This document shows positions 34,500 to 43,315 of a DNA stretch of 64,000 nucleotides, piece by piece. Position 1 is the stretch's first letter. Each line of letters starts with the position of its first letter. The notes beneath the pieces were generated by a model that worked only from the letters and a program-made list of their open reading frames with translations, was not told the DNA's origin and ran no database searches. The stretch covers positions 62,001-126,000 of the forward strand of contig NZ_JAALJI010000020.1 in NCBI RefSeq assembly GCF_011064595.1, given 5' to 3'. Both the position numbers and the translations under genes were made by a program. The stretch comes from Paludisphaera soli (GTDB taxonomy: Bacteria; Planctomycetota; Planctomycetia; Isosphaerales; Isosphaeraceae).

Positions 34500-36530
34500 G
34501 TGTCGGGTTTCTTCGTGCAGAACGTCTGGCTGATACCCTTCCTCCCGCTGCTGGGCGGGCTGATCGCGGCGCTCGCCGCGCGTCGGTTCCGGTTCGACGC
34601 GGCGATCCCGGTCGCAGCGGGCGTCGCCCTGGCTTTCCTGGTCTCGCTGGGGGCCTGGGCCTCGTCGGGGGCGGAGACGACGGTCCTGGTCTCCAAGTGG
34701 ATCACGGCCGGCTCGCTGGTCGTGCCGCTGGAGTTCCGGGTCGACGGCCTGACGACCCTGATGCTCTCGATGGTGACGTTCGTCTCCACCCTGGTCATCG
34801 TCTTCGCATCGGGCTACATGCACGGCGACCCGGGCTATCCCCGATTCTTCGCACTGATCGGCCTGTTCGTCTTCGCCATGACCGGCCTGGTCCTCTCGAA
34901 CAACTTCCTGCTGACCTACGCCTTCTGGGAGGGCGTCGGCGTCTGCAGCTACCTGCTGATCGGGTTCTGGTACACGAAGCCCTCGGCCGCCGCCGCCGCG
35001 ATGAAGGCGTTCATGATCAACCGCGTGGGCGACGTCGGCTTTGCGCTGGCGATCTTCTGGATGTGGACGATCGTCCCCAACCATGACCTGAGCTACCAGA
35101 ACGTGCTGGCCGAGGGGACGCTCCACAACTTCTCCGACGCCGCCCGCATCGGCATCCCGCTCTTGCTCTTCTGGGCGGCCACCGCCAAGAGCGCCCAGGT
35201 GCCGCTGTACGTGTGGCTGCCGGACGCGATGGAAGGCCCGACGCCCGTCTCGGCCCTGATCCACGCGGCGACGATGGTGACGGCCGGCGTCTACCTGATC
35301 GCCCGGTCCACCCCGCTGGTCGCCCTGGCCCCCGAGGTTCAACTCGTGGTCGCGATCACCGGCTGCGCGACGGCCCTGCTCGCCGCCCTGATCGCCCTGA
35401 CCCAGAACGACCTGAAGCGAGTGATGGCGTACTCGACGGTCAGCCAGCTGGGCTACATGTTCATGGCCCTGGGCTCGGGCGTCGGTTCGGTCGCCCGGCT
35501 GGCGATGGTCGCGGCCATGTTCCACCTGTTCACCCACGCCTTCTTCAAGGCCTTGCTCTTCCTCGCGTCCGGCAGCGTCATGCACGCCATGGGCGACGTG
35601 ATCGACATGAGGCGGTTCGGCGGCCTCCGGCGTCGCCTGCCGTACACCTGCGGGACCTTCGCGATCGGCGGCCTGGCTCTGGCCGGCGTCTTCCCGATGG
35701 CCGGGTTCTGGAGCAAGGACGAGATCCTGCTCGCGCTGGAGTCCGCTCCCCACGCGGCTCACGACCTGCACCTGACCTTCGGCTGGGTCTATCAGGTGAT
35801 CTACTGGCTGGCGATCCTGACCGCCTTCCTCACCGCCTTCTATACGTTCCGCGCCTTTTTCATGACCTTCTTCGGTCCGGAGAAGCTGCCCAGCGCCGAC
35901 GATCCGGAAGCCCCGCCGGTCGACGACCACGGCCACGCTCACGATTCGCATGGGCACGGCCACGACGACGCCCACGGCCACGGCGGCCACCACGTCGGCG
36001 AGGAGTCGGCCCCGATCATGACGATCCCGCTCATGATCCTGGCCGGATGCGCCGTGCTGGTCGGCCTGGCGTTCGGCCCGACGGGATGGTTCGAGCACCA
36101 CCTGGAGGGGACCCTGGGCTTCGAAGGCCTCCCCCACGGCGAGCATGCGTTCAGCTGGGGCACGGCGCTCATCAGCACCATCGCCGCGCTCGCCGGGATC
36201 GCCCTGGCGTACACCATGTACGCCGCGCCCAGCACCGTGCCTTCGCGGGTCGCGGGCTCGATCAGGCCCCTGTATCGGGCCTCGCTCGGCAAGTTCTACA
36301 TCGACGAGTTCTACCACGCGACGATCATGAAGCTCGTGCAGGGGCTCGCGGCGGTCTGCCGCGTCCTGGACGTCCAGCTCGTCGATCGGCTGGTGCAGGG
36401 GGTGGCGATGGTGCCCCGGCTGGCCGCCCGCGACGTGCTGTCGAAGTATCAAAACGGCCTGATCCAGTTCTATGCGGCGGCGTCGGCGCTCAGCGTCGCG
36501 GTGCTGCTCCTGGTGCTGCTCTTTTCCTGA
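34500..36530 (+). CDS. nuoL: NADH-quinone oxidoreductase subunit L with His-rich loop
   Basis: A 676-residue antiporter-like subunit (usual ~610). The start is GTG. Conserved parts are YAFWEGVGVCSYLLIGFWY, SAQVPLYVWLPDAMEGPTPV (key Lys helix), HAATMVTAGVYL and HLFTHAFFKALLFL. After the 12th helix a loop near residues 475-499 contains ten His in 24 residues. The long lateral helix and last membrane helix follow. NuoL forms the distal proton pump of complex I. Confidence 0.96.
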   Translation: MSGFFVQNVWLIPFLPLLGGLIAALAARRFRFDAAIPVAAGVALAFLVSLGAWASSGAETTVLVSKWITAGSLVVPLEFRVDGLTTLMLSMVTFVSTLVIVFASGYMHGDPGYPRFFALIGLFVFAMTGLVLSNNFLLTYAFWEGVGVCSYLLIGFWYTKPSAAAAAMKAFMINRVGDVGFALAIFWMWTIVPNHDLSYQNVLAEGTLHNFSDAARIGIPLLLFWAATAKSAQVPLYVWLPDAMEGPTPVSALIHAATMVTAGVYLIARSTPLVALAPEVQLVVAITGCATALLAALIALTQNDLKRVMAYSTVSQLGYMFMALGSGVGSVARLAMVAAMFHLFTHAFFKALLFLASGSVMHAMGDVIDMRRFGGLRRRLPYTCGTFAIGGLALAGVFPMAGFWSKDEILLALESAPHAAHDLHLTFGWVYQVIYWLAILTAFLTAFYTFRAFFMTFFGPEKLPSADDPEAPPVDDHGHAHDSHGHGHDDAHGHGGHHVGEESAPIMTIPLMILAGCAVLVGLAFGPTGWFEHHLEGTLGFEGLPHGEHAFSWGTALISTIAALAGIALAYTMYAAPSTVPSRVAGSIRPLYRASLGKFYIDEFYHATIMKLVQGLAAVCRVLDVQLVDRLVQGVAMVPRLAARDVLSKYQNGLIQFYAAASALSVAVLLLVLLFS

Positions 36531-36592
36531 GGACTCACGACCGACCCGCGAGGGCCCCGGCCGAGCGGCGAAGGCTTCCGAGGATGGTTCCG

Positions 36593-38257
36593 ATGGCGAC
36601 ACTGTTGGCGGTCACCGTTTTCCTCCCCCTGATCGGGGCGCTCGTGCTCGTGCTGACGCCCGGGCTGGACAAGGCGTCGTCGCGAAGGATCGCGCTGGGC
36701 GCGAGCCTGGCGACGTTCGGCGCGTGCCTGGTCCTGCTGGCGGGTTTCGAGCCTGCCGTGACGACGCCCCAGTTCGCCTACGGGCCGGACGCCGGGCCGT
36801 ACGGCCTGAGCTGGCTCTCGCGGCCGGACGTCCGGTTCGCGCTGGGGCTGGACGGCCTGTCGATCTGGCTGTTCGTCCTCACCGGGGTGTTGATGATCAC
36901 GGCGGTGCTGTCGTCCTGGGAGTCGATCTCGGACCGGGCTCCGATGTACTACGCCTTCCTGCTGGCGCTCGAGACGGGCCTGCTGGGGCTGTTCGGGGCG
37001 CTGGACGTGGTGCTCTTCTACATCTTCTTCGAGTTCACCCTGATCCCGCTGTTCTTCCTGATCGGTCTCTGGGGCGGCCCGGAGCGGCAGCGGGCGTCCA
37101 TCTACTTCTTCCTGTACACGCTGGCCGGCAGCCTCCTGACGCTGCTGGGCGTCATCGCCCTCGTCGTGGTCCACATGCAGTATTCGCCGGACCACCGCCT
37201 GACCTTCTCCATCCCCGAGCTGACGCGGGGGCTGGCGACCTTGCCGTGGCCGGCCTGGTACCAGGTGGACTCGTGGACCAGCCCGCAGGTGTTCATCTTC
37301 CTGCTGCTGCTGGCGGGATTCGCGGTCAAGGTGCCGCTCTTCCCGTTCCACACCTGGCTCCCGCTGGCCCACGTCGAGGCACCCACGGCCGGCTCGATCG
37401 TGCTGGCCGGCGTTTTGCTGAAGGTCGGCAGCTACGGCCTGATCCGGTTCAACATGGCGATGACCCCGCTGGGGGCGGCCGCCCTGTTCCCGCTCCTGGC
37501 GACGATGGCCGTCGTCGGGATCATCTACGGGGCCCTCGCCGCTCTCGCGCAGACCGACATGAAGCGGCTGGTCGCGTACAGCTCGGTCAGCCACATGGGG
37601 TTCATCGTCCTGGGCATGCTGGCGATGAACGACACCGGGATGAACGGCTCGATCATCCAGATGGTCAACCACGGCCTGACGACGGGGGCGCTCTTCGCCT
37701 GCGTGGGCGTGCTCTACGACCGCTACCACACCCGCGAGATGAACGCAATCGGCGGCATCTGGAACCGCTTCCCGCTGCTGGCGTTCTTCTTCGTCTTCTC
37801 GTCGATGGGCGCGGCGGCGTTGCCGGGCCTGAACGGGTTCGTCGGCGAGTTCCCGATCCTGGTCGGCATGTTCGCCGAGAGCTGGGTCGCGGCCTCGCTG
37901 GCGACGATCGGCATGATCCTCGGCGCCTTCTACCTCCTCTTGATGATCCGCCGTGTAGTCTTCGGCCCGCTGGTGGAGCCGGGCTCGCACGACGACCACG
38001 AGGGCCACGGGCACGAGGAGCCCCGCCCCCTGGGGTGGTACGAGATCGCCGCTCTGGCCCCGCTGGCGGCCTTGATCCTCTACATCGGGCTTTTCCCCGA
38101 GCCCTTCTTCTCGCGGATCCGGCCGGCGGCCGCGGACATCGTCCAGATCATGAATTTGGAGCGAGACGCGAACGCGAGGGCGATCGCGGCGAAGGCCCCG
38201 ATCGCCCCCGAGCCCATCGAGGCCTCCGTCTCGATGCGGACGCTCGAATCGCGCTGA
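36593..38257 (+). CDS. nuoM: NADH-quinone oxidoreductase subunit M
   Basis: A 554-residue antiporter-like subunit. Conserved segments are EFTLIPLFFLIGLWGG (with the key Glu), GFAVKVPLFPFHTWLPLAHVEAPTAGS and SSVSHMGFIVLGM. The ATG at 36593 has GAGG nine bases upstream; an in-frame ATG at 36584 is almost as good. Near residue 466 a shorter His/Asp/Glu loop (HDDHEGHGHEE) occurs between the last two helices. Confidence 0.96.
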   Translation: MATLLAVTVFLPLIGALVLVLTPGLDKASSRRIALGASLATFGACLVLLAGFEPAVTTPQFAYGPDAGPYGLSWLSRPDVRFALGLDGLSIWLFVLTGVLMITAVLSSWESISDRAPMYYAFLLALETGLLGLFGALDVVLFYIFFEFTLIPLFFLIGLWGGPERQRASIYFFLYTLAGSLLTLLGVIALVVVHMQYSPDHRLTFSIPELTRGLATLPWPAWYQVDSWTSPQVFIFLLLLAGFAVKVPLFPFHTWLPLAHVEAPTAGSIVLAGVLLKVGSYGLIRFNMAMTPLGAAALFPLLATMAVVGIIYGALAALAQTDMKRLVAYSSVSHMGFIVLGMLAMNDTGMNGSIIQMVNHGLTTGALFACVGVLYDRYHTREMNAIGGIWNRFPLLAFFFVFSSMGAAALPGLNGFVGEFPILVGMFAESWVAASLATIGMILGAFYLLLMIRRVVFGPLVEPGSHDDHEGHGHEEPRPLGWYEIAALAPLAALILYIGLFPEPFFSRIRPAAADIVQIMNLERDANARAIAAKAPIAPEPIEASVSMRTLESR

Positions 38258-38305
38258 TACGCTGATCCCGACACCCGACGCACACGCTTACACGGAAAGC
38301 CGGAG

Positions 38306-39925
38306 ATGACCCTTCAGCTCGCCTATCAGACCGTCCAGCAGACGCTCCTGGTCCTCTCGCCCGAGATCCTCCTGCTGGCGGCGGCCCTCGTCATGATGAC
38401 GGCCGCGCCGTTCGTCCGCGTCTCGCGAAGCGGCTGGTGCGGCGCGTCCGCCGTGGCCCTGGTCGCGAGCCTGCTGGCGCTCCTGGCCTCGCGGGACGTC
38501 CACCCGGACGCCTATGCCGGTTCGGCGGTGAACGACGCGCTGTCCTTTTACGTCCGACTCTTCGTGATCCTGACCGGGCTGGTGCTGCTCGGCCTGGCCC
38601 ACCGCGAGCCCCCCGAGGATCGGGCCGCCGAATTCTTCGGCTCCTTCCTGATGATCCAGGCAGGCGCGATGCTGGTGGCCTCCTCGAACGACCTGATCCT
38701 GCTGTTCGTGGGCCTGGAGCTGGTCAGCATCCCCACCTATCTCCTGCTCTACCTGTCCCGAAGGACGGCGACCACCCAGGAAGCGGCGACCAAGTATTTC
38801 TTCCTGAGCATCTTCGCCTCGGCCTTGCTGCTGTACGGCCTGACCTTCCTCTACGGCCTCACCGGGACGACGAACCTGCGGGCCCTTTCGGTCCTGACCG
38901 AGTTGCCGTACGTCCCGCACCTCTCCCTCGGGCTCCTGGCCGTCGTGTTCATCATGGCGGGGCTCTGCTTCCGCGTGGCGGCGGTCCCGCTGCACTTCTA
39001 CGCGCCCGACGTCTACCAGGCCTCGCCCGTCGTGATCGCGGCGTTGCTCTCCTGGATCCCGAAGGTGGTCGGCTTCGTCGCCATGATCCGGGCGTTGACG
39101 TCGGTGCTGGCGTTCAAGGGGCCGCAGGACGAGCTGGTCCACAAGACCGTGTTGCTGTGCTGGATCATCGCGCTCGCCACCATGACGCTCGGCAACGCGG
39201 TGGCCTTGCTCCAGTCCGACCTCAAGCGGCTGTTCGCCTACTCCTCGATCGCCCATGCCGGATATCTGATGGTCGGGATCACGGCGGCCTTCGCCGGGGG
39301 CTCGAATGCGTCCGGGTTTTATTACGGAACCGAGGCCGTCCTTTTCTACCTGGCGGCCTATGCCTTCATGACCCTGGGCGCGTTCGGGATCGTCCTGGCC
39401 CTCCGCAAGGCGGACGGGCACCCGGTAGCGACGATCGACGAACTCTCGGGCCTGGGGTGGAGCCAGCCGGTCGTGGCCCTGGGGATGACGCTCTGCCTCC
39501 TGAGCCTCAGCGGCATCCCGCCGCTCGTCGGCTTCTTCGGGAAGCTCCAGATCTTCGCGTCGGCCTTCGCCGCGACCACCGGCGACGACGCCCGCTCGCT
39601 CCAGCTCCTGGCGGTCCTGGGCGTGCTCAACGCCGCGGTGGGGGCGTTCTACTACCTGCGGATCATCGTGCTGATGTACTTCAAGCAGCCTTCCGAGCCG
39701 GTCCAGGTCGTCGGCGGCTGGCCGGTCGCTGCGGCGACGGGCACCTGCGCCACGCTCTCGATCGTGACGGGGCTCTACTCGACGCCGATCTCCCGCGCCT
39801 GCCGGGAAGCCGCCATCGCCGCCAATGTGCGTCCCGCTGCGGATGGGGAAGCAGCGTCCCCGGCCGTCGCACTGCAAACAAGGGTGGAGGCCGTCTCGAC
39901 AGCCCCGACTCCGACGGCGGAGTGA
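38306..39925 (+). CDS. nuoN: NADH-quinone oxidoreductase subunit N
   Basis: A 539-residue antiporter-like subunit and the last gene of the operon. Conserved parts are LFVGLELVSIPTYLLLYLSR, TTQEAATKYFFLSIFASALL, VPLHFYAPDVYQASPVVIAA and LFAYSSIAHAGYLMVGI. The final ~35 residues are a soluble tail with many Ala and Thr. With it all fourteen subunits nuoA-N are present in canonical order. Confidence 0.96.
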   Translation: MTLQLAYQTVQQTLLVLSPEILLLAAALVMMTAAPFVRVSRSGWCGASAVALVASLLALLASRDVHPDAYAGSAVNDALSFYVRLFVILTGLVLLGLAHREPPEDRAAEFFGSFLMIQAGAMLVASSNDLILLFVGLELVSIPTYLLLYLSRRTATTQEAATKYFFLSIFASALLLYGLTFLYGLTGTTNLRALSVLTELPYVPHLSLGLLAVVFIMAGLCFRVAAVPLHFYAPDVYQASPVVIAALLSWIPKVVGFVAMIRALTSVLAFKGPQDELVHKTVLLCWIIALATMTLGNAVALLQSDLKRLFAYSSIAHAGYLMVGITAAFAGGSNASGFYYGTEAVLFYLAAYAFMTLGAFGIVLALRKADGHPVATIDELSGLGWSQPVVALGMTLCLLSLSGIPPLVGFFGKLQIFASAFAATTGDDARSLQLLAVLGVLNAAVGAFYYLRIIVLMYFKQPSEPVQVVGGWPVAAATGTCATLSIVTGLYSTPISRACREAAIAANVRPAADGEAASPAVALQTRVEAVSTAPTPTAE

Positions 39926-39964
39926 CGAAGTCCGCACGGCCTCGCCCCAACTCAAATCGACGCC

Positions 39965-39996
39965 GACCCTGGGGGCCGTATCAGGCCCCCTCGGTC
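39965..39996. terminator. Hairpin between convergent nuoN and VanZ-like gene
   Basis: GGGGGCC (39971-39977) pairs with GGCCCCC (39984-39990) over a 6-base loop, and GACC/GGTC extends the stem after a small internal loop. It lies 40 bp after the nuoN stop and includes the stop codon of the VanZ-like gene on the other strand. No T-run follows, so the call is tentative. Confidence 0.4.
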
Positions 39997-40379
39997 AGCG
40001 CGAGGTAGTCGGCTTCGTCCCGGCGTCCTCCCGCGACCCAATAAAAGAGCGCCCCGCCCAGGCCGACGCCGATCATGTCGAACAGGCCGTCGTCGAGGCC
40101 GCCGTCGCGATTCACGAAGCTCGACATCTGACCGAGCTCGGTGATCACCGCGAGGGCCAATCCGCCCAGAACCACCGGCGCAAACCGCCTCGGGGCCGGC
40201 GACGCCTTCAGCCAAAGGAAGGCGAGCCCGAGGAACAGACCCGTGTGGGCGATCTTATCCGCATGGGGAACCCGGACGCTTCGCTCTCCGCCCGCCTGCG
40301 TCACCACCGATTTCGGCATCCAGCACAGTCCCAGGATCAACAGGGTCCAGCCGATCGCCGCATAGAGCCAAGGTCGCAT
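39981..40379 (-). CDS. VanZ-like small membrane protein
   Basis: A 132-residue protein with four predicted helices and VanZ-like pattern: LYAAIGWTLLILGLCWMP, then DKIAHTGLFLGLAFLWL, then VLGGLALAVITELGQ and DDGLFDMIGVGLGGALFYW. The short DKIAHxxxF and ExxQ...DxxxN/GxxG pattern is typical of the family. VanZ gives low-level teicoplanin resistance in enterococci, but most homologues have no known role. The ATG at 40379 starts just before the first helix. No operon partner. Confidence 0.75.
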   Translation of the reverse strand: MRPWLYAAIGWTLLILGLCWMPKSVVTQAGGERSVRVPHADKIAHTGLFLGLAFLWLKASPAPRRFAPVVLGGLALAVITELGQMSSFVNRDGGLDDGLFDMIGVGLGGALFYWVAGGRRDEADYLALTEGA

Positions 40380-40500
40380 GGTCCATCCCCTCCACCGAGT
40401 CGGTCGTCGCGCCGAACGGCTTCGGCGTCGCCTCGGAGAGTCGCCACGGCCCCATCTCCGACGTGGCCACATTGTAAGCGATCGCGCCGATTTCTCGACT

Positions 40501-40695
40501 TCAACTTCGTCGAGGCCCGCCGCGACGTCGCCTGGATTTGACGTGATCGGTCCTCCTCAGGGAATCTCCGGCTAGCCGTCGAGCGACTTCGAGAGCCTCG
40601 CCAAGCCAGGCGAAATCCCCGTTCGGGTCCCCCTCGACGACCGATTCGCGGCACCATCTCGCATACCGGACCGCGACGGGCCCTGGTATCCTCAC
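40501..40695 (-). CDS. Possible small protein of 64 residues
   Basis: A short open frame with a GTG start lies in the 360-bp gap between the VanZ-like gene and the signal peptidase gene. The N-terminal 47 residues read like a helical protein (PVAVRYARWCRESV, DFAWLGEALEVARRLAG), while the last 17 are Arg-rich. I do not recognise a family and see no ribosome site. It could be a real small gene, a gene remnant or chance. The rest of the gap (40380-40500 and 40696-40739) holds a TACAAT box on the minus strand at 40471-40476 without a good -35. Confidence 0.3.
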   Translation of the reverse strand: MRIPGPVAVRYARWCRESVVEGDPNGDFAWLGEALEVARRLAGDSLRRTDHVKSRRRRGGPRRS

Positions 40696-40739
40696 AAGAT
40701 CGCCCGAAATCCGGACGAGAATCCGACGAAGGACTTCTC

Positions 40740-42500
40740 ATGAAGCGATCAAGCACCGAGACGTCCGGGTCGACGTCGACCGCTCCCCAGCGGTCGGATG
40801 ATCTCGCGCGGAGCGAACGCAGGAGGAATCGGCGCGAGTCGATCGAATCGTTCGTCGTCGTCGTCGTGGGGTTCCTCGTCTGGAGCCTCGAGGCGGAAGG
40901 CTTCGTGATCCCGACCGGCTCGATGGCCCCGACCCTTCTCGGTCGTCACAAGGAAGTCGTCTGCCCCGAGTGCGGCTGGATCTATCGCGTCAACGCCGAC
41001 TGCGAGGTCGACGCCGGCGGCTCCGGGGGCAGGACCGGGCTCCGGGTGACGTGGGGCGTCTGCGAGAATTGCCGATTCACCACGCGGATCGACGACCTGC
41101 CCAGCTTCGCCGGCGACCGGATCTACACCCTGAAGACCGACGCCGCGATCCCGCTCCTCCCCACGCTCGGGCGTCAGGAGCCGCGACGCTGGGATGTGAC
41201 GGTCTTCAAGCTGCCGGAGGATCCCGGCGTCCGCTACATCAAGCGGCTCGTCGGCTTGCCCGGCGACGTGCTGCGGATTCGTCGCGGCGACGTCTGGCGG
41301 AGCGACCTGGAGGACGGCGAGAACTTCGCGATCCTCCGCCGCCCCGCCGAACAGTCGCGGCAGGTCGACGTCCCGGTCTACGATGACGCGCATCGGCCGC
41401 GACGGCTGGCCGACGATCCACGATGGCGTCGCTGGTCGCCCTCGGACGGCTGGACGGAGCCGAGGCCCGGCGTTTATCGAGCCGCCGCCGGCGAAGGCTG
41501 GAGGGAGCTTCGTTACCGGCACCTCGTCCCCTCGCCGGAGCAGTGGGAAGCCCTGGCGGCGGGCCGCGAGCCCCAGGATCCGCCCCGGCCGACGCTCGTC
41601 ACCGATTTCTGCTCGTTCAACACCGACCTGGCCCCCCAGAACCTCCCCCAGGTGCGATTCGTCACGCGTCCCTGGTTCCAGCCCCACTGGGTCGGCGATC
41701 TCGCGCTGTCGCTCCGGCTCGACGTGATCGAGCGCGCCGGGCGAGTCCGGATCGAGCTGATCGAGGGGGGCGCGTCCTACCGCTGCGAAATCGACCTGTC
41801 GACCGGCCAGGCCCGCCTTTTGCGCGACGACGAACCGCTCGGCGAGCCTCGGACGACGGCCGTCAAGGCCCGGGGCTCTTACCGGCTGACCTTCGCCAAC
41901 ATCGACGATCGGCTGACCCTCTGGGTCGACGGCGACAGGCCGTTCGGGGACGGCCTGGGGTATGACTCGGGAGGCGTCGACGCGGAGCCGACGCCGACCG
42001 TCGAGGATCTCGAACCGGCGAGGATCGCCGTCGACGGGGCGTCGGTGGAGGCGACCGACCTCGTCCTCAAGCGGGACGTGTACTACACGCAGGATCCCGG
42101 CGACCCGGACTCGGACGAATTGCTCGACTACCGCGGCCGTCCGCCTCGCGACCTCTTCGAACTGCTGGGCGATCCGGCGCGCTACTCCCGGCTCCGGTGG
42201 CGGACGCCGCGCGACTATCCGATTGAAGAAGGCCGATACATGATGCTGGGGGACAACAGCTCGTGGAGCCGCGACGGACGCGCCTGGACCCGGATCGACC
42301 AGACCACCCCCACCGCGCCGGATCGGGGCTGGGACGAGTCGGGGCGGGAGAGCTGGGAGGTGCCCAGGGCCCTGGTGATCGGTCGGGCGTTCTGCGTGTA
42401 CTGGCCGCATTTCCGGCCCGTCTGGCCGGGCTTCCGACTCGGTCTCGATCTCGTGCTGCCGGCGAGACCTAACTTCGAGGACGTCCGCTGGATATACTAA
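40740..42500 (+). CDS. lepB: Signal peptidase I, large form with zinc-ribbon and beta-sandwich-like inserts
   Basis: A 586-residue protein, about twice the usual SPase I. One N-terminal helix (SFVVVVVGFLVWSLEAEGF) precedes the catalytic Ser61 in FVIPTGSMAPTLLG. Then CPECG (Cys75, Cys78), Cys88 and CENC (Cys108, Cys111) suggest an inserted zinc ribbon. The general base Lys168 is in GVRYIKRLVGLPGDVLRIR. A ~250-residue insert (about 240-460) with many strands (SLRLDVIERAGRVRIELIEG, LTLWVDGDRPFG) resembles a LamG/concanavalin-like domain. The last conserved box is YMMLGDNSSWSRDGR near residue 500. It cleaves signal peptides at the outer face of the inner membrane. Confidence 0.9.
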   Translation: MKRSSTETSGSTSTAPQRSDDLARSERRRNRRESIESFVVVVVGFLVWSLEAEGFVIPTGSMAPTLLGRHKEVVCPECGWIYRVNADCEVDAGGSGGRTGLRVTWGVCENCRFTTRIDDLPSFAGDRIYTLKTDAAIPLLPTLGRQEPRRWDVTVFKLPEDPGVRYIKRLVGLPGDVLRIRRGDVWRSDLEDGENFAILRRPAEQSRQVDVPVYDDAHRPRRLADDPRWRRWSPSDGWTEPRPGVYRAAAGEGWRELRYRHLVPSPEQWEALAAGREPQDPPRPTLVTDFCSFNTDLAPQNLPQVRFVTRPWFQPHWVGDLALSLRLDVIERAGRVRIELIEGGASYRCEIDLSTGQARLLRDDEPLGEPRTTAVKARGSYRLTFANIDDRLTLWVDGDRPFGDGLGYDSGGVDAEPTPTVEDLEPARIAVDGASVEATDLVLKRDVYYTQDPGDPDSDELLDYRGRPPRDLFELLGDPARYSRLRWRTPRDYPIEEGRYMMLGDNSSWSRDGRAWTRIDQTTPTAPDRGWDESGRESWEVPRALVIGRAFCVYWPHFRPVWPGFRLGLDLVLPARPNFEDVRWIY

Positions 42501-42666
42501 CGCATCCCTCGGGACGGGTCGCCGACGCGACCGGGGGCAGACGGTCCCGAGTCGGCGGTCGGCGATCCTCGAACTCCCTCGCCTTGCCTCCCCGAAACGG
42601 GTCGAGGCGCGGCGCGAGACGTTCTCGGGACGGATATTGAACCTTCGGGCGCGACGGTGCGTAACT

Positions 42667-43311
42667 ATGGTCAAGGTCATCGGGTCGGATTCGGCGGAAA
42701 GCCTCGCCCAGAAGGCGGACGAGGAGCTGATGCGCCGGTATCGCGAGCACGGTGACGAAGCCGTCTACAACGAGCTGGTCCACCGCTACGAACGGGAGCT
42801 TTACCGCTACCTGGCGCGTTACATGGGCGATACCTCGATGGCGGAGGACGTGTTCCAGAATACGTTCCTCCAGATCCACCTGAAGCGTGGGCTGTACGAG
42901 GACGGTCGCCCGTTTCGACCCTGGCTTTATGCGATCGCCACGCATCAGGCCGTCGACGCGCTCCGAAAGGCGGGACGGCATCCGACGGTGAGCCTGGATC
43001 AGCGACTGAGCCCCGCGCAAGGCGAGGCCGACGCCGGGTCGCTGCTGGACATGCTCGTCAACGACGACTCCGGGCCGCTGGCCGACCTGCAGGATCAGGA
43101 GCGGCGGGACTGGGTCCGCGAGAGCGTGGAACGCCTCCCCGACGCCCTTCGTCAGACTCTGATCCTCGCCTACCATCAAGATTTGAAGTATCGGGAAATC
43201 GCCGATATCCTCAAAATTCCCGTAGGAACCGTGAAATCGCGACTTCATGCGGCCCTCGCCAAGCTCCAGCAGATGGCGAAGGCCGCCAAGCGGGACGGGA
43301 AAGAAGACTGA
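42667..43311 (+). CDS. ECF-type RNA polymerase sigma factor
   Basis: A 214-residue sigma-70 family factor with ECF layout. Region 2 spans about residues 25-105 (YNELVHRYERELYRYLARYM, AEDVFQNTFLQIH, RPWLYAIATHQAVDALRK) and region 4 about 155-205 (LPDALRQTLILAYHQDLKYR, IADILKIPVGTVKSRLHAAL). No region 1.1 or 3. The ATG at 42667 is used; a TTG ten codons upstream is also in frame. The next gene starts 5 bp after the stop and looks like its anti-sigma partner. Confidence 0.9.
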   Translation: MVKVIGSDSAESLAQKADEELMRRYREHGDEAVYNELVHRYERELYRYLARYMGDTSMAEDVFQNTFLQIHLKRGLYEDGRPFRPWLYAIATHQAVDALRKAGRHPTVSLDQRLSPAQGEADAGSLLDMLVNDDSGPLADLQDQERRDWVRESVERLPDALRQTLILAYHQDLKYREIADILKIPVGTVKSRLHAALAKLQQMAKAAKRDGKED

Positions 43312-43315
43312 TGCC

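Noticed and set aside
33930-36602. 890-codon open frame on the minus strand
   Set aside because: Antisense to nuoK and nuoL; translation is His/Gln/Arg-rich without domains.
40471-40476. TACAAT on the minus strand as a VanZ-gene promoter
   Set aside because: The -10 is good, but the hexamer at 16-17 bp spacing is TCGAGA/GTCGAG, not a believable -35.
40337-40756. 139-codon minus-strand frame between VanZ-like and lepB genes
   Set aside because: Arg/Ser-rich, overlaps both neighbours' starts and has no domain character; only the shorter frame at 40501-40695 seemed worth a low-confidence entry.
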